DNA from: Longimicrobiaceae bacterium
GTDB lineage: Bacteria > Gemmatimonadota > Gemmatimonadetes > Longimicrobiales > Longimicrobiaceae
Assembly: GCA_036375715.1 (NCBI GenBank)
Contig: DASVBS010000022.1
Location: 62,001 to 126,000, forward strand
DNA: 64,000 nucleotides
Direction of reading: 5' to 3'
Below are positions 1 to 8,037 of the stretch, piece by piece. A program made the translations under genes and the position numbers. Below the pieces are notes generated by a model. It was not told the DNA's origin. It did not search any database and saw only the letters and a list, made by a program, of their open reading frames with translations. Each line of letters opens with the position of its first letter. The first letter of the stretch is position 1.

Positions 1-805
1 TCGTCGAGCTCAGCGCATCCAGGAAGTGTGCCTCGTCGAAGCGGGTGGTGAGGCGCGTGTCGCCGGGGCCGATCGCCTCGCAGAAGGGGTGGGTGGAGAC
101 GTCCAACCGGCCCGCTTCGAAGTCGAAGCCGATCCGCTGCGCCACGAAGCGGTTGAGCTCCATCTGCTTCGACACCGGGATGGTCAGCCCGTCGATCGGC
201 GTGGACAAACGGGCGTGGCGGGGCGCGGCCTCGGCGATCAGCGGGGTGAGCCGTGCGCGCAGCTCGCTGAAGATCTGGACGAGCGGCTCGGCGGTGGCGT
301 CCGGCTCGTACTCGTCGAGCAGAGTGTCGTAGACGGGAGCGTCCGGCCGGTAGCAGAGCGCCTTCTGCCGCGCCAGATCGAAGCTCTTCTCCAGCCAGGG
401 AGCGAAGCTGCCGAAATCGCTCGCCTCCCGAGCGTCGCGCCAGGCGCGCTGCGATAGCGCCGCGGTCTGGGCAATCTCGCGCACGAGAGAGCCGGGGAGC
501 TTCAATGCCCGGTCCAGGTCCCTGCGGATCTCCCGCAGATTGGCGGACGCGTCGGGATCGTTGCGGAGGTCGGGGTCCGCTTCGGCGGTCGCCAGCCATT
601 CCTGCACCTCCGGCCGGGTCCGCCGCTCGTGTACGAGCCCGCTCAGCGCTGCGAGCTGATCCGCTCGCAGGGAGGCGCCGCGGGGTGGTAGCTGGGTCTC
701 CTGATCCCACGCCAGCACGGCTCCCGCCGAGGCCAGGACCGCCGTTTCGCGGAGGTCTTTCAGCAGCGCCTCGTACGCTGCCCGAGCGGTGCGCGGCTCA
801 GACAT
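1..805 (-). CDS. M32 carboxypeptidase (Taq type), 3' part outside window
   Basis: Zinc metallocarboxypeptidase of family M32, which removes C-terminal residues from peptides in the cytoplasm. The gene starts at the ATG ending at 805 and runs off the left edge, so about 268 N-terminal residues are visible of roughly 500 usual for the family. The start has LAWDQETQLPPRG, typical of M32, and near the edge lie a conserved HPF and the GDTRLTTRF segment that precedes the metal-binding HEXXH. The HEXXH itself lies beyond the window, so activity cannot be judged. It overlaps the purB stop by 8 nt and is the last visible gene of a truA-purB-M32 operon. Confidence 0.85.
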   Translation of the reverse strand, partial: MSEPRTARAAYEALLKDLRETAVLASAGAVLAWDQETQLPPRGASLRADQLAALSGLVHERRTRPEVQEWLATAEADPDLRNDPDASANLREIRRDLDRALKLPGSLVREIAQTAALSQRAWRDAREASDFGSFAPWLEKSFDLARQKALCYRPDAPVYDTLLDEYEPDATAEPLVQIFSELRARLTPLIAEAAPRHARLSTPIDGLTIPVSKQMELNRFVAQRIGFDFEAGRLDVSTHPFCEAIGPGDTRLTTRFDEAHFLDALSST

Positions 806-2240
806 GGAGCTCCGGGGCAGTTCGGTTGACCTCCGAGCCGTATCGCTCGAGCACCGGCTCGACCCATTCCGCCAGGAAAACGTCCACCTGTTCCGGTGCC
901 CGGCCGACATAACGCTCCGGCCGCAGCTCCTCCTCCAGCTCCTGGCGGGTGACCCCGAAGGTCGGGTCGGCCGCGATCCGGTCGAGGAGGTCGTTCGGCA
1001 GACCCTGCAGCTTGATCCGCTTGCCCGCCTCCAGCGAGTGCTGCCGCACTCTCTCGTGGAGCTCCTGGCGATCGCCGCCGCGCTTCACGCTGCGCATCAT
1101 CAGGTTCTCCGTCGCCATGAACGGTAGCTCCTCCATCAGATGGCGACGAATCATCTCCGGGTTGACCACCAGGCCCGCCGCGACGTTGTGCTGGATGAGC
1201 AGGATCGCATCGATGGCCAGATACGCTTCGGGGACGGCGATTCGCTTGTTCGCCGAGTCGTCGAGCGTGCGCTCGAACCACTGCGTGGCTGCGGTGAAGG
1301 CCGGATCGATGACCAGAGTGATGGCGTGCCGTGCCAGCGCGTTGATCCGCTCGCTGCGCATCGGGTTGCGCTTGTACGGCATGGCAGACGAGCCGATCTG
1401 GTGCTCCTCGAACGGCTCTTCCACCTCCTTCAGGTGCGAGAGAAGACGCACGTCGTTGGCAAACTTCGAGGCGGACTGTGCGATTCCGGCCAGGGTGGAG
1501 AGGCAGGCGTAGTCTACCTTGCGGGTGTAGGTCTGCCCGGTCACCCCGTAGCGCTGCTCGAAGCCCATCTTGCGGGACACTTTCTCGTCGAGGGCATCGA
1601 TCCTGGCGGTATCGCCCTCGAAGAGGTCCATGAAGGACGCCTGCGTGCCCGTCGTGCCGCGGACGCCGCGGAAGCGCAGGGTGTCCAGCCGGAACTCGAT
1701 CTCCTCGAGATCCAGCAGCAGGTCCTGGAGCCAGAGGGTCGCCCGCTTGCCCACCGTCGTGGGCTGAGCCGGCTGGAAGTGGGTGAAGCCCAGGGTGGGC
1801 AGCGCCCGGTACCTCCGCGCGAAGTCCGCCAGCGCCGCGATCACCCCGACCAGTCGCGTTCGGACCAGCCGGAGCGCCTCGCGATGCTGGATGAGATCGG
1901 TGTTGTCGCCCACGAAGGCGCTGGTTGCCCCCAGGTGGATGACGCCGCGCGCGGCCGGCGCCTGCTCGCCCAGGTGATGGACGTGCGCCATGACGTCGTG
2001 GCGGAGTTGCCTCTCCAGCTCCGCCGCCCGCTTCAGGTCCACGGTGTCGAGCTGCTCGCGGATCGCAGCGATCGCCTCGTCGGGGATTGGTAGGCCGAGC
2101 TCCTTCTCGGCCTCCGCAAGCGCCAGCCAGAGTCGACGCCAGGTGCCGAACTTGAACGCCGGCGAGAAGATGCGGGACATCTCCGCGGAGGCGTAACGCT
2201 CGGTCAGCGGGTTCGAGTATCGCTCGGAACTGCCGGTCAT
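798..2240 (-). CDS. purB: Adenylosuccinate lyase
   Basis: Fumarase/aspartase-superfamily enzyme that splits adenylosuccinate to AMP and SAICAR to AICAR, both releasing fumarate, in purine synthesis. The protein has 480 residues, the usual size. The superfamily signature GSSAMPYKRNP is at about residues 283-293, the TSAFVGDN segment at about 106-113 and a catalytic-His region (GFTHFQPAQPTT) at about 151-162. It starts 13 nt after the truA stop and overlaps the downstream carboxypeptidase gene, so it is probably cotranscribed from the truA promoter. No defect seen. Confidence 0.97.
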   Translation of the reverse strand: MTGSSERYSNPLTERYASAEMSRIFSPAFKFGTWRRLWLALAEAEKELGLPIPDEAIAAIREQLDTVDLKRAAELERQLRHDVMAHVHHLGEQAPAARGVIHLGATSAFVGDNTDLIQHREALRLVRTRLVGVIAALADFARRYRALPTLGFTHFQPAQPTTVGKRATLWLQDLLLDLEEIEFRLDTLRFRGVRGTTGTQASFMDLFEGDTARIDALDEKVSRKMGFEQRYGVTGQTYTRKVDYACLSTLAGIAQSASKFANDVRLLSHLKEVEEPFEEHQIGSSAMPYKRNPMRSERINALARHAITLVIDPAFTAATQWFERTLDDSANKRIAVPEAYLAIDAILLIQHNVAAGLVVNPEMIRRHLMEELPFMATENLMMRSVKRGGDRQELHERVRQHSLEAGKRIKLQGLPNDLLDRIAADPTFGVTRQELEEELRPERYVGRAPEQVDVFLAEWVEPVLERYGSEVNRTAPELHV

Positions 2241-2253
2241 CGGGTACTCTGGT

Positions 2254-3087
2254 TCAGTGATTGGGGGGCGCCGCCGGCAAGACGGTCGAGCCGCCTGCTT
2301 CCTCTACTCCGTCCGCCTCCTCGCCGTCGTCCGCATACCATACCCGCGTGAGATACAGCCCCTGAGGCGGTGCGGGTGGCGAGGTCTCGAGCGCGGTGTC
2401 TGCCTTCAGCAATTCGGCCATCTCCTCCACCGGCCTCCGTCCCAGGCCGATCTCCACGAGCGTTCCTACCAGGTAGCGGACCATGTGGTGGAGGAAGCGG
2501 TTCGCCGAGATCCGCAGCTCTATGCCGATTGGCGCCCAGTCGACCCAGCGCGCCTCGGACACCATGCAGCGGTCCCCGCGCTCCTCCTGACCGGCTTTGG
2601 CGAAGGCGCGGAAACAGTTGTCGCCGATCAGGAGGTGGGTCGCCTCCGCCATCCTTTCCCGGTCGAGCTCCCGTCCCAGCGGCCAGCACCAGCGGGCGTG
2701 GAAGGGAGAGGCGGCCTCCGGGGAGGTGCCGATCCGGTAGACGTACGAACGCGAGCGGGCGTCGTAGCGCGGGTGAAAACGCGGCCTGGCCACGGAGGCA
2801 TGCGCGACCCAGACGTCCCGCGGCAGCAGCGCGTTCATGGCGCGCCTCAGCTCCGCCGGGGCCCAGCGGACCGGCACGTCCACCGCCGCGACCTGGCCGA
2901 CTGCGTGCACGCCCCGATCCGTCCGCCCCGAGCCGAGCACCCGTGTGGGTCTGTTGAGCAGCCGAGAGAGCACGCGCTCCAGCTCTCCCTGCACGGTTCG
3001 CTCCCGGGCCTGCAGCTGCCACCCGAAGAACTCGGCCCCGTCGTAGTGCAGGGTCAGGCGGATGCGGTGCGTCTCCGGGGTTTCCAT
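2254..3087 (-). CDS. truA: tRNA pseudouridine(38-40) synthase
   Basis: Converts uridines 38-40 in the anticodon stem-loop of tRNAs to pseudouridine. The protein has 277 residues, with the catalytic Asp in GRTDRGVHA (about residues 54-62) and the family segments RSRSYVYRI and FLHHMVRYLVG. The ATG at 3087 lies only about 10 nt past a good -10 hexamer, so the mRNA is probably leaderless or nearly so. It heads the minus-strand operon with purB and is divergent from trpD. Confidence 0.96.
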   Translation of the reverse strand: METPETHRIRLTLHYDGAEFFGWQLQARERTVQGELERVLSRLLNRPTRVLGSGRTDRGVHAVGQVAAVDVPVRWAPAELRRAMNALLPRDVWVAHASVARPRFHPRYDARSRSYVYRIGTSPEAASPFHARWCWPLGRELDRERMAEATHLLIGDNCFRAFAKAGQEERGDRCMVSEARWVDWAPIGIELRISANRFLHHMVRYLVGTLVEIGLGRRPVEEMAELLKADTALETSPPAPPQGLYLTRVWYADDGEEADGVEEAGGSTVLPAAPPNH

Positions 3088-3096
3088 GGCGGCGGA

Positions 3097-3124
3097 AAGC
3101 TAGACCCGAGCGGTCGAATGTCAA
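3097..3124 (-). promoter_or_regulatory. Promoter of truA-purB operon
   Basis: On the minus strand TTGACA (3124-3119) is followed after 16 nt by TAGCTT (3102-3097). The expected transcription start near 3090 is almost at the truA ATG (3087). The TAGCTT -10 recurs at panB. Confidence 0.7.
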
Positions 3125-3157
3125 GCCGCCGCTTGGGTTTCGAACCGCACCGACAAG

Positions 3158-3187
3158 TTGACACGTTGGCTCGGGGATGACTACAAT
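3158..3187 (+). promoter_or_regulatory. Promoter of trpD
   Basis: TTGACA (3158-3163), 18 nt spacer, TACAAT (3182-3187); a near-consensus housekeeping promoter. It rules out an upstream TTG start for trpD because that TTG is part of the -35 box. Confidence 0.75.
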
Positions 3188-3241
3188 GCGGCCGCTCGAA
3201 GGGCCTGGCCCCGGCACGCCTCACACACCCAGCAAGCGCGA

Positions 3242-4318
3242 ATGACCCAGACCCCCGACATCGAGCTCAGCACCCTGGTTCGCATCGCCTCCGAGCGTTC
3301 CCTCACGGTCGAGGAGGCGGAGGCCGCTTTCACCGAGGTGATGGAGGGTCGCGCCACCCCGGTCCAGATCGCGGCGTTGCTGGTGGGAATCCGCGCACGC
3401 GGGGCGGTGGCCTCGGAGGTGGCGGGGGGCGTGCGCGCGCTACGGAAGGCGATGGTGGCAGTGAATCCGCTGGGCGAGGGGCCGGTGGTGGATACCTGCG
3501 GCACCGGGGGTGGCGGCCTCACCACCTTCAACATCTCCACCGCCGCCGCGCTGGTCGCCTCGGCGGGGGGTGCGCGCGTGGCCAAGCACGGCAATCGCAG
3601 TTTCACCTCGCGGTGCGGCAGCGCGGACGTCCTCGAGACGCTCGGCGTCCGGCTGGAGCTCCCCCCGGAGCGGGAGGCTCAGATCCTGGAAGAGACCGGG
3701 ATCGTCTTCATGTTCGCCCCTCTGCATCATCCGGCCATGAGACACGTGGGACCCGTCCGCCGTGAGCTGGCGATGCCCACGATCATGAACGTGCTAGGGC
3801 CGCTGACCAACCCGGCGGGGGCGAAGCGGCAGGTGGTCGGCGTGGCGGATCGGCAGCTTCTCGAGCTGGTAGCCGAGGCGCTCCGCGTCCTTGGTCACGA
3901 GCGGGCGCTCGTAGTGCACGGGGAGCCGGGGATGGACGAGTTCAGCCCGCTGGGGCCGACCGAGGTGGTGGAGCTTCGGGAGGGTGAGCTCTCGAGGTGG
4001 ATCTTTGATCCGCAGCGCGAGCTGGGCTGGGAGACCTACGATCCTACCGAGCTGGCGGGTGGTGAGCGCGAAGAGAACGCCGCGACAGTTGCCGACGTGC
4101 TGTCGGGTCGGCTGAGCGGGGGAGCACGTGCGGCCGTCGTGTTGAATGCCGCCGCCGCCCTCTACATCGCTGACCGGGCCTCGAGCATTGCGGAAGGTGT
4201 GACCCTGGCGGAATCGCTCCTGGACTCGGGCAAGGCCTGGACGCAACTCGAGCGGCTCCGGAAAGCGTCGACGCAGGAAATCCGGGAAGTCGAGGAGGAC
4301 GCCCCCTCGTCTTCGTGA
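3242..4318 (+). CDS. trpD: Anthranilate phosphoribosyltransferase
   Basis: Transfers phosphoribose from PRPP to anthranilate, the second committed step of tryptophan synthesis. The 358-residue protein has the PRPP loop DTCGTGGGG (about 84-92), the anthranilate-site KHGNRS (about 115-120) and LGPLTNPAG. ATG 3242 is chosen because the longer reading frame begins inside the -35 element. No clear Shine-Dalgarno precedes it. It stands apart from the other trp genes, separated by lexA on the opposite strand; trpE/trpG are not in the window. Confidence 0.96.
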   Translation: MTQTPDIELSTLVRIASERSLTVEEAEAAFTEVMEGRATPVQIAALLVGIRARGAVASEVAGGVRALRKAMVAVNPLGEGPVVDTCGTGGGGLTTFNISTAAALVASAGGARVAKHGNRSFTSRCGSADVLETLGVRLELPPEREAQILEETGIVFMFAPLHHPAMRHVGPVRRELAMPTIMNVLGPLTNPAGAKRQVVGVADRQLLELVAEALRVLGHERALVVHGEPGMDEFSPLGPTEVVELREGELSRWIFDPQRELGWETYDPTELAGGEREENAATVADVLSGRLSGGARAAVVLNAAAALYIADRASSIAEGVTLAESLLDSGKAWTQLERLRKASTQEIREVEEDAPSSS

Positions 4319-4358
4319 GCGTCGGGTACGCCGAATTCCCGATCAGCTGACGATTCCG

Positions 4359-4394
4359 GACCGCGGATTTTTTCGACCAGTCGATTCCGCGGTC
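4359..4394. terminator. Possible bidirectional terminator (weak)
   Basis: Inverted repeat GACCGCGGA (4359-4367) / TCCGCGGTC (4386-4394) with an 18-nt loop containing a T-run, placed between the convergent trpD and lexA units. The stem is short relative to the loop, so this is only a candidate. Confidence 0.3.
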
Positions 4395-4445
4395 AGCGAC
4401 TTTCCGGCCCGTTGGCTTTGCGACCAGTCCATCAGCACCGACAGA

Positions 4446-4613
4446 TCAGTCGACCAACACCGCCCGAATCTTCCAGGGGCCGGGAAATACCGGCCGTTCC
4501 GCCGGGTGCGGGAAGACGAGCTTCTGCTCGCCCTTGCGGATCGTTCCGATCACGAAGACCCAGTGCTTGGCCCCTTCAGCGCCCTCGCCCGATACCTGCT
4601 GTCCAGTACGCAT
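4446..4613 (-). CDS. Small hypothetical protein directly downstream of lexA (55 aa)
   Basis: A 55-codon reading frame from ATG 4613 to TGA 4446, starting 12 nt after the lexA stop. The start is preceded by GGGGGAG at good spacing, which argues for translation. The product is soluble-looking, with no membrane segment: a Gly/Glu-rich N-terminus, then KHWVFVIGTIRKGEQKLVF and a basic/proline-rich tail ending in RAVLVD. I do not recognise a family. The position in the lexA transcript suggests SOS co-regulation; in several phyla the gene next to lexA is an SOS division inhibitor, but nothing in this sequence shows that function. Confidence 0.55.
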   Translation of the reverse strand: MRTGQQVSGEGAEGAKHWVFVIGTIRKGEQKLVFPHPAERPVFPGPWKIRAVLVD

Positions 4614-4625
4614 CGCTCCCCCACG

Positions 4626-5228
4626 TCAATACTTGCGGATGACCGCTACCACGATACCCTGGATCTGCACCTCAGCCTCGTCGTAGTACATCGGCTGCAT
4701 CGTCGGATTGGCCGGCTGCAGTCGGATTCTTCCGCCAGGCTCGCGATAGAACTTCTTCACCGTGGCGGCATCGCCCCCGATCAGCGCCACCACCATCTCT
4801 CCGTTCTCCGCCGTCTGCCGGGAATTCACTACGATGTAGTCGCCGTCGCGGATCTGCTCGTCGATCATCGAGTTGCCCTGGACGCGGAGCACGAAGTTGT
4901 TGCCGCGCCGGAGCATGTCGTGAGGCACCGCGATCGTTTCCTGCTGCTCGACCGCTTCGATCGGAAACCCTGCCGCGACCAGCCCGAGCAGCGGGAGCTC
5001 CACCGCCAACGTCCCCTCCGCCGGCACCAGCTCCAGCGAGCGGCTCTTGTTGTAGTTCTTCCGCAAATAGCCTTTCTTCTCCAGATTACTGAGGTGCTCG
5101 TGCACCGTGGCCAGCGAGGAGTAACCGAAGGCGTTGGCAATCTCTTCGAAGCTCGGAGAGTAGCCGTACGTCTCGATGAAGCTTTCCACGTAGTCCAGGA
5201 TGTGCTTCTGTCGCTTGGTCAGGGCCAT
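4626..5228 (-). CDS. lexA: SOS repressor LexA
   Basis: Transcriptional repressor of the DNA-damage response that self-cleaves when RecA filaments form. The 200-residue protein has an N-terminal winged helix (LTKRQKHILDYVESFIE; recognition-helix region YSSLATVHEHLSNLE) and a C-terminal S24 domain. The cleavage site Ala86-Gly87, catalytic Ser120 (VQGNSMID) and Lys158 (TVKK) are all present. ATG 5228 matches the usual MxLTxRQ start, so longer upstream reading is rejected. A promoter with flanking TTCGG direct repeats lies upstream, consistent with autoregulation. A 55-aa ORF follows in the same transcript. Confidence 0.97.
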   Translation of the reverse strand: MALTKRQKHILDYVESFIETYGYSPSFEEIANAFGYSSLATVHEHLSNLEKKGYLRKNYNKSRSLELVPAEGTLAVELPLLGLVAAGFPIEAVEQQETIAVPHDMLRRGNNFVLRVQGNSMIDEQIRDGDYIVVNSRQTAENGEMVVALIGGDAATVKKFYREPGGRIRLQPANPTMQPMYYDEAEVQIQGIVVAVIRKY

Positions 5229-5262
5229 AGATCGCGCGCGGTCTGGGTGAGGTCCTGAAGAG

Positions 5263-5305
5263 CCGAATAGAGACCGAACCACAGTATACCCGAAACAACG
5301 CCGAA
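5263..5305 (-). promoter_or_regulatory. Candidate LexA operators: paired TTCGG-N6-TTCGG direct repeats
   Basis: Read on the minus strand there are four TTCGG words, at 5305-5301, 5294-5290, 5278-5274 and 5267-5263. They form two TTCGG-N6-TTCGG pairs with 11-nt period, one on each side of the TATACT -10 of lexA. Direct-repeat operators with an 11-nt period (GTTC-N7-GTTC) are known for alpha-proteobacterial LexA; assignment here is by position and analogy. Confidence 0.45.
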
Positions 5306-5311
5306 GGGCAA
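5283..5311 (-). promoter_or_regulatory. Promoter of lexA
   Basis: On the minus strand TTGCCC (5311-5306), 17 nt spacer, TATACT (5288-5283). It is flanked by the TTCGG repeats described separately. Confidence 0.65.
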
Positions 5312-5319
5312 GCAATTCG

Positions 5320-6150
5320 TTGAGTACCGTTCCGGCTTCGGCCGCCTCTCCCGATATCCTCTCGCGCATCGTCGACACCAAGCGGGCCGAAGTCGCGGCT
5401 CTGCGGCCGCATGCCGCCGAGCTGCGCGATCGTGCGCGGTGCGCGCCGCCGACCCGCGGCTTCGCGCGCGCACTGCGCCGGCCCGCGGAGGTGCGCCTGC
5501 TGGCGGAGATCAAGCGTCGCTCGCCCTCGGCCGGGCCCATTCGGCCGGGCTCGTCGCCCGATCAGGTCGCGACGGACTACCTCCGCGGCGGTGCCGCGGC
5601 GCTTTCGGTCTTGACGGACAGGGAGTACTTCGACGGCAGCCTCGAGGCGCTGCAGGCCGCCCGTGCGGCGGTGGACCTCCCCCTGCTGCGAAAGGATTTC
5701 ACCATCGACCCGGTGCAGGTCTACGAGGCGCGCGCCGCCGGTGCCGATGCCGTGCTGCTCATCGTCCGCATCCTCGAGGACGAGCAGCTGCGGGAGCTAC
5801 TCGGGTTGGCGGCCGATCTCGGGCTGGATAGCTTGGTCGAGGTGCACGACGCGGAAGAGATGGACCGCGCGCTGGCCGCCGGCGCGACGCTCCTGGGCGT
5901 CAACAACCGGGACCTGCGTACCTTTCGCACGGAGCTCGACCTCACGCTTCGTCTGGCTCCCCGGGTGCCCGCGCAGGTGACGCTGGTCGCGGAGAGCGGG
6001 ATCCGCACGCCCGACGACGTATGCGTTCTCGGAGCGGCTGGCGTCGACGCGATCCTGGTGGGCGAGTCGCTGATGCGGCAGCCCGACCTGGCCGCCGCTG
6101 CACGCGCCCTGACCGGGTTGCCGAAGAAACCGCGACGAGAGGAACGATGA
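5320..6150 (+). CDS. trpC: Indole-3-glycerol-phosphate synthase
   Basis: Closes CdRP to indole-3-glycerol phosphate. The 276-residue (beta/alpha)8 protein shows the family landmarks [39 protein letters not shown] and LVAESGIRT. The start used is TTG 5320, about 10 nt after AAGGG; no ATG fits better. It heads trpC-trpF-trpB-HEAT-HDGYP-trpA and is divergent from lexA, so the shared 90-nt region may also hold its promoter, which I could not define. Confidence 0.95.
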   Translation: MSTVPASAASPDILSRIVDTKRAEVAALRPHAAELRDRARCAPPTRGFARALRRPAEVRLLAEIKRRSPSAGPIRPGSSPDQVATDYLRGGAAALSVLTDREYFDGSLEALQAARAAVDLPLLRKDFTIDPVQVYEARAAGADAVLLIVRILEDEQLRELLGLAADLGLDSLVEVHDAEEMDRALAAGATLLGVNNRDLRTFRTELDLTLRLAPRVPAQVTLVAESGIRTPDDVCVLGAAGVDAILVGESLMRQPDLAAAARALTGLPKKPRREER

Positions 6151-6815
6151 CCGCCGTGCGGGTGAAGATCTGCGGGCTCACCAGGCGGCCCGATGCCGAG
6201 CTGGCGGCGGCATCGGGCGCTCACTATGGAGGAGTGATCCTCGCCCCCGGAGGTCGTCGCTCGATCGATCTGGCGGCCGCGGCGGAGGTGCTGGACGGTC
6301 TTCCCCTCCGGCGCGTCGGCGTGTTCGTCGACGCGACCGTCGAAGAGATGCGCCGCGCAGCTCACATCGTCTCGCTCGACGTGCTCCAGCTGCACGGCTC
6401 CGAGTTGCCCGAGACCGCGCAGCAGCTGCGCAGCGAAGGCCGCTGGGAGGTGTGGAAGGCGCTCCGCCCGCGCCCGGGTATGGACCTCGTGACCGAGTTG
6501 CGGCGCTACGCGGGACGGGTCGATGGCATCCTGCTGGACGGCTGGTCTCCCTCCGCGCCCGGCGGTACCGGTACACCCTTTCCCTGGGAGGCGGTCGCGC
6601 CGCACCGGGACGCGATTCCCCCGCGAGTGAGCCTGGTGGTGGCGGGAGGCCTGTCTCCCTCGAACGTTCGCGCCGCCATCGAGCTGCTGCGTCCCGACGT
6701 CGTGGACGTGAGCTCGGGCGTGGAGGACTCTCCCGGTGTCAAGAACGCGGACGCCGTGACCGCTTTTATAAGTGCGGCCCTCGATGCCGTCGCCGACCCC
6801 TTCCCGAGATCCTGA
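6147..6815 (+). CDS. trpF: Phosphoribosylanthranilate isomerase
   Basis: Amadori isomerase converting PRA to CdRP. The protein has 222 residues. The N-terminal [15 protein letters not shown] carries the catalytic Cys; [20 protein letters not shown] (catalytic Asp) and [11 protein letters not shown] follow in the family order. ATG 6147 overlaps the trpC stop (ATGA), giving translational coupling. Confidence 0.95.
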   Translation: MTAVRVKICGLTRRPDAELAAASGAHYGGVILAPGGRRSIDLAAAAEVLDGLPLRRVGVFVDATVEEMRRAAHIVSLDVLQLHGSELPETAQQLRSEGRWEVWKALRPRPGMDLVTELRRYAGRVDGILLDGWSPSAPGGTGTPFPWEAVAPHRDAIPPRVSLVVAGGLSPSNVRAAIELLRPDVVDVSSGVEDSPGVKNADAVTAFISAALDAVADPFPRS

Positions 6816-8035
6816 TGTCCGAGTCTGTAATCGATACGCCCGCGAGCTCTTCCACCTCCGGCTGGTTCGGTCGTTTCGGGGGCCGCTTCGTGCCGGAAAC
6901 GCTCATCGCTGCCCTCGATGAGCTGGTGGCGGTATACGCCGAGGCCTCGGCGGATCCGACTTACTGGGAAGAGCTCGGCGACCTCTGGCGCGATTACGTG
7001 GGTCGCCCCACGCCGCTCTATCACGCGCGCAGGCTCGGTGAGGCCGCGGGTGGGATCGAGGTCTACCTAAAGCGCGAGGACCTGAACCACACCGGCTCGC
7101 ACAAGATCAACAACACCCTCGGGCAGGTGCTCCTCGCCCGGCGGATGGGGAAGCGACGCATCATCGCCGAAACGGGCGCCGGACAGCACGGCGTGGCCAC
7201 CGCCACGGTGTGCGCGCTGTTCGGGCTGAATTGCGTGGTCTACATGGGGGAGGAGGACGTCCGGCGGCAGGCGCTCAACGTCTACCGCATGCGCTTGCTG
7301 GGCGCGGAGGTGAGGCCGGTCGGCAGCGGAACGCGCACACTGAAGGACGCCACCAACGAGGCGATCCGCGACTGGGTGACGAACGTCCAGGACACCCACT
7401 ACATCATCGGATCGGTGGTCGGGCCGGATCCCTACCCGCGCATGGTGCGCGACTTCCAGTCGGTGATCGGCCGGGAGACACGCTCGCAGCTCCTGGAGAT
7501 CACCGGCAGCCTCCCGGCAGCGGTGGTCGCCTGCGTCGGGGGAGGGTCCAACTCGATCGGGATGTTCCACCCGTTCCTCGAGGACGCGGAGGTCGAGCTG
7601 GTCGGCATCGAGGCGGCGGGCGAGGGATTGGAGACTGGTCGTCACGCCGCCTCACTCACCGCCGGGCAGCCCGGCGTACTGCACGGCGCGCTCTCCTATC
7701 TGCTGCAGGACGAGCACGGCCAGGTGGCCCCGGCGCACAGTGTCTCGGCGGGGCTCGACTACCCGGGTGTGGGTCCCGAGCACGCCTCCCTGCGCGATAG
7801 CGGCCGCGCGACCTACGCCAGCGTCACAGACCGCGAGGCACTCGACGGCTTCGAGCAGCTCTCCCGCCTGGAGGGGATCATCCCGGCGCTGGAGAGCGCC
7901 CACGCCATCGCCTACGTGCTGCGCGAGGGGCGGCGCTGGCGGGGAGGGAGGCCGGTGGTGATCTGCCTGAGTGGTCGCGGCGACAAGGACGTTGCGCAGG
8001 TGGCCGAGCTCACCCAGCAGGGGTTGGACACCTAG
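6815..8035 (+). CDS. trpB: Tryptophan synthase beta chain
   Basis: PLP enzyme condensing indole with serine to tryptophan. It has 406 residues. Lys97 in GSHKINN binds [11 protein letters not shown] and GGGSNSIG hold the cofactor phosphate, and LSGRGDKD is near the C-terminus. It is the TrpB1 type expected to pair with TrpA. ATG 6815 shares one base with the trpF stop. Unusually, its partner trpA is 3.1 kb downstream, behind two non-biosynthetic genes. Confidence 0.97.
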   Translation: MSESVIDTPASSSTSGWFGRFGGRFVPETLIAALDELVAVYAEASADPTYWEELGDLWRDYVGRPTPLYHARRLGEAAGGIEVYLKREDLNHTGSHKINNTLGQVLLARRMGKRRIIAETGAGQHGVATATVCALFGLNCVVYMGEEDVRRQALNVYRMRLLGAEVRPVGSGTRTLKDATNEAIRDWVTNVQDTHYIIGSVVGPDPYPRMVRDFQSVIGRETRSQLLEITGSLPAAVVACVGGGSNSIGMFHPFLEDAEVELVGIEAAGEGLETGRHAASLTAGQPGVLHGALSYLLQDEHGQVAPAHSVSAGLDYPGVGPEHASLRDSGRATYASVTDREALDGFEQLSRLEGIIPALESAHAIAYVLREGRRWRGGRPVVICLSGRGDKDVAQVAELTQQGLDT

Positions 8036-8037
8036 GG

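Noticed and set aside
5229-5540. N-terminal extension of LexA by about 100 residues
   Set aside because: The extension crosses the lexA promoter and trpC coding sequence on the other strand; the ATG at 5228 gives the normal LexA start and length.
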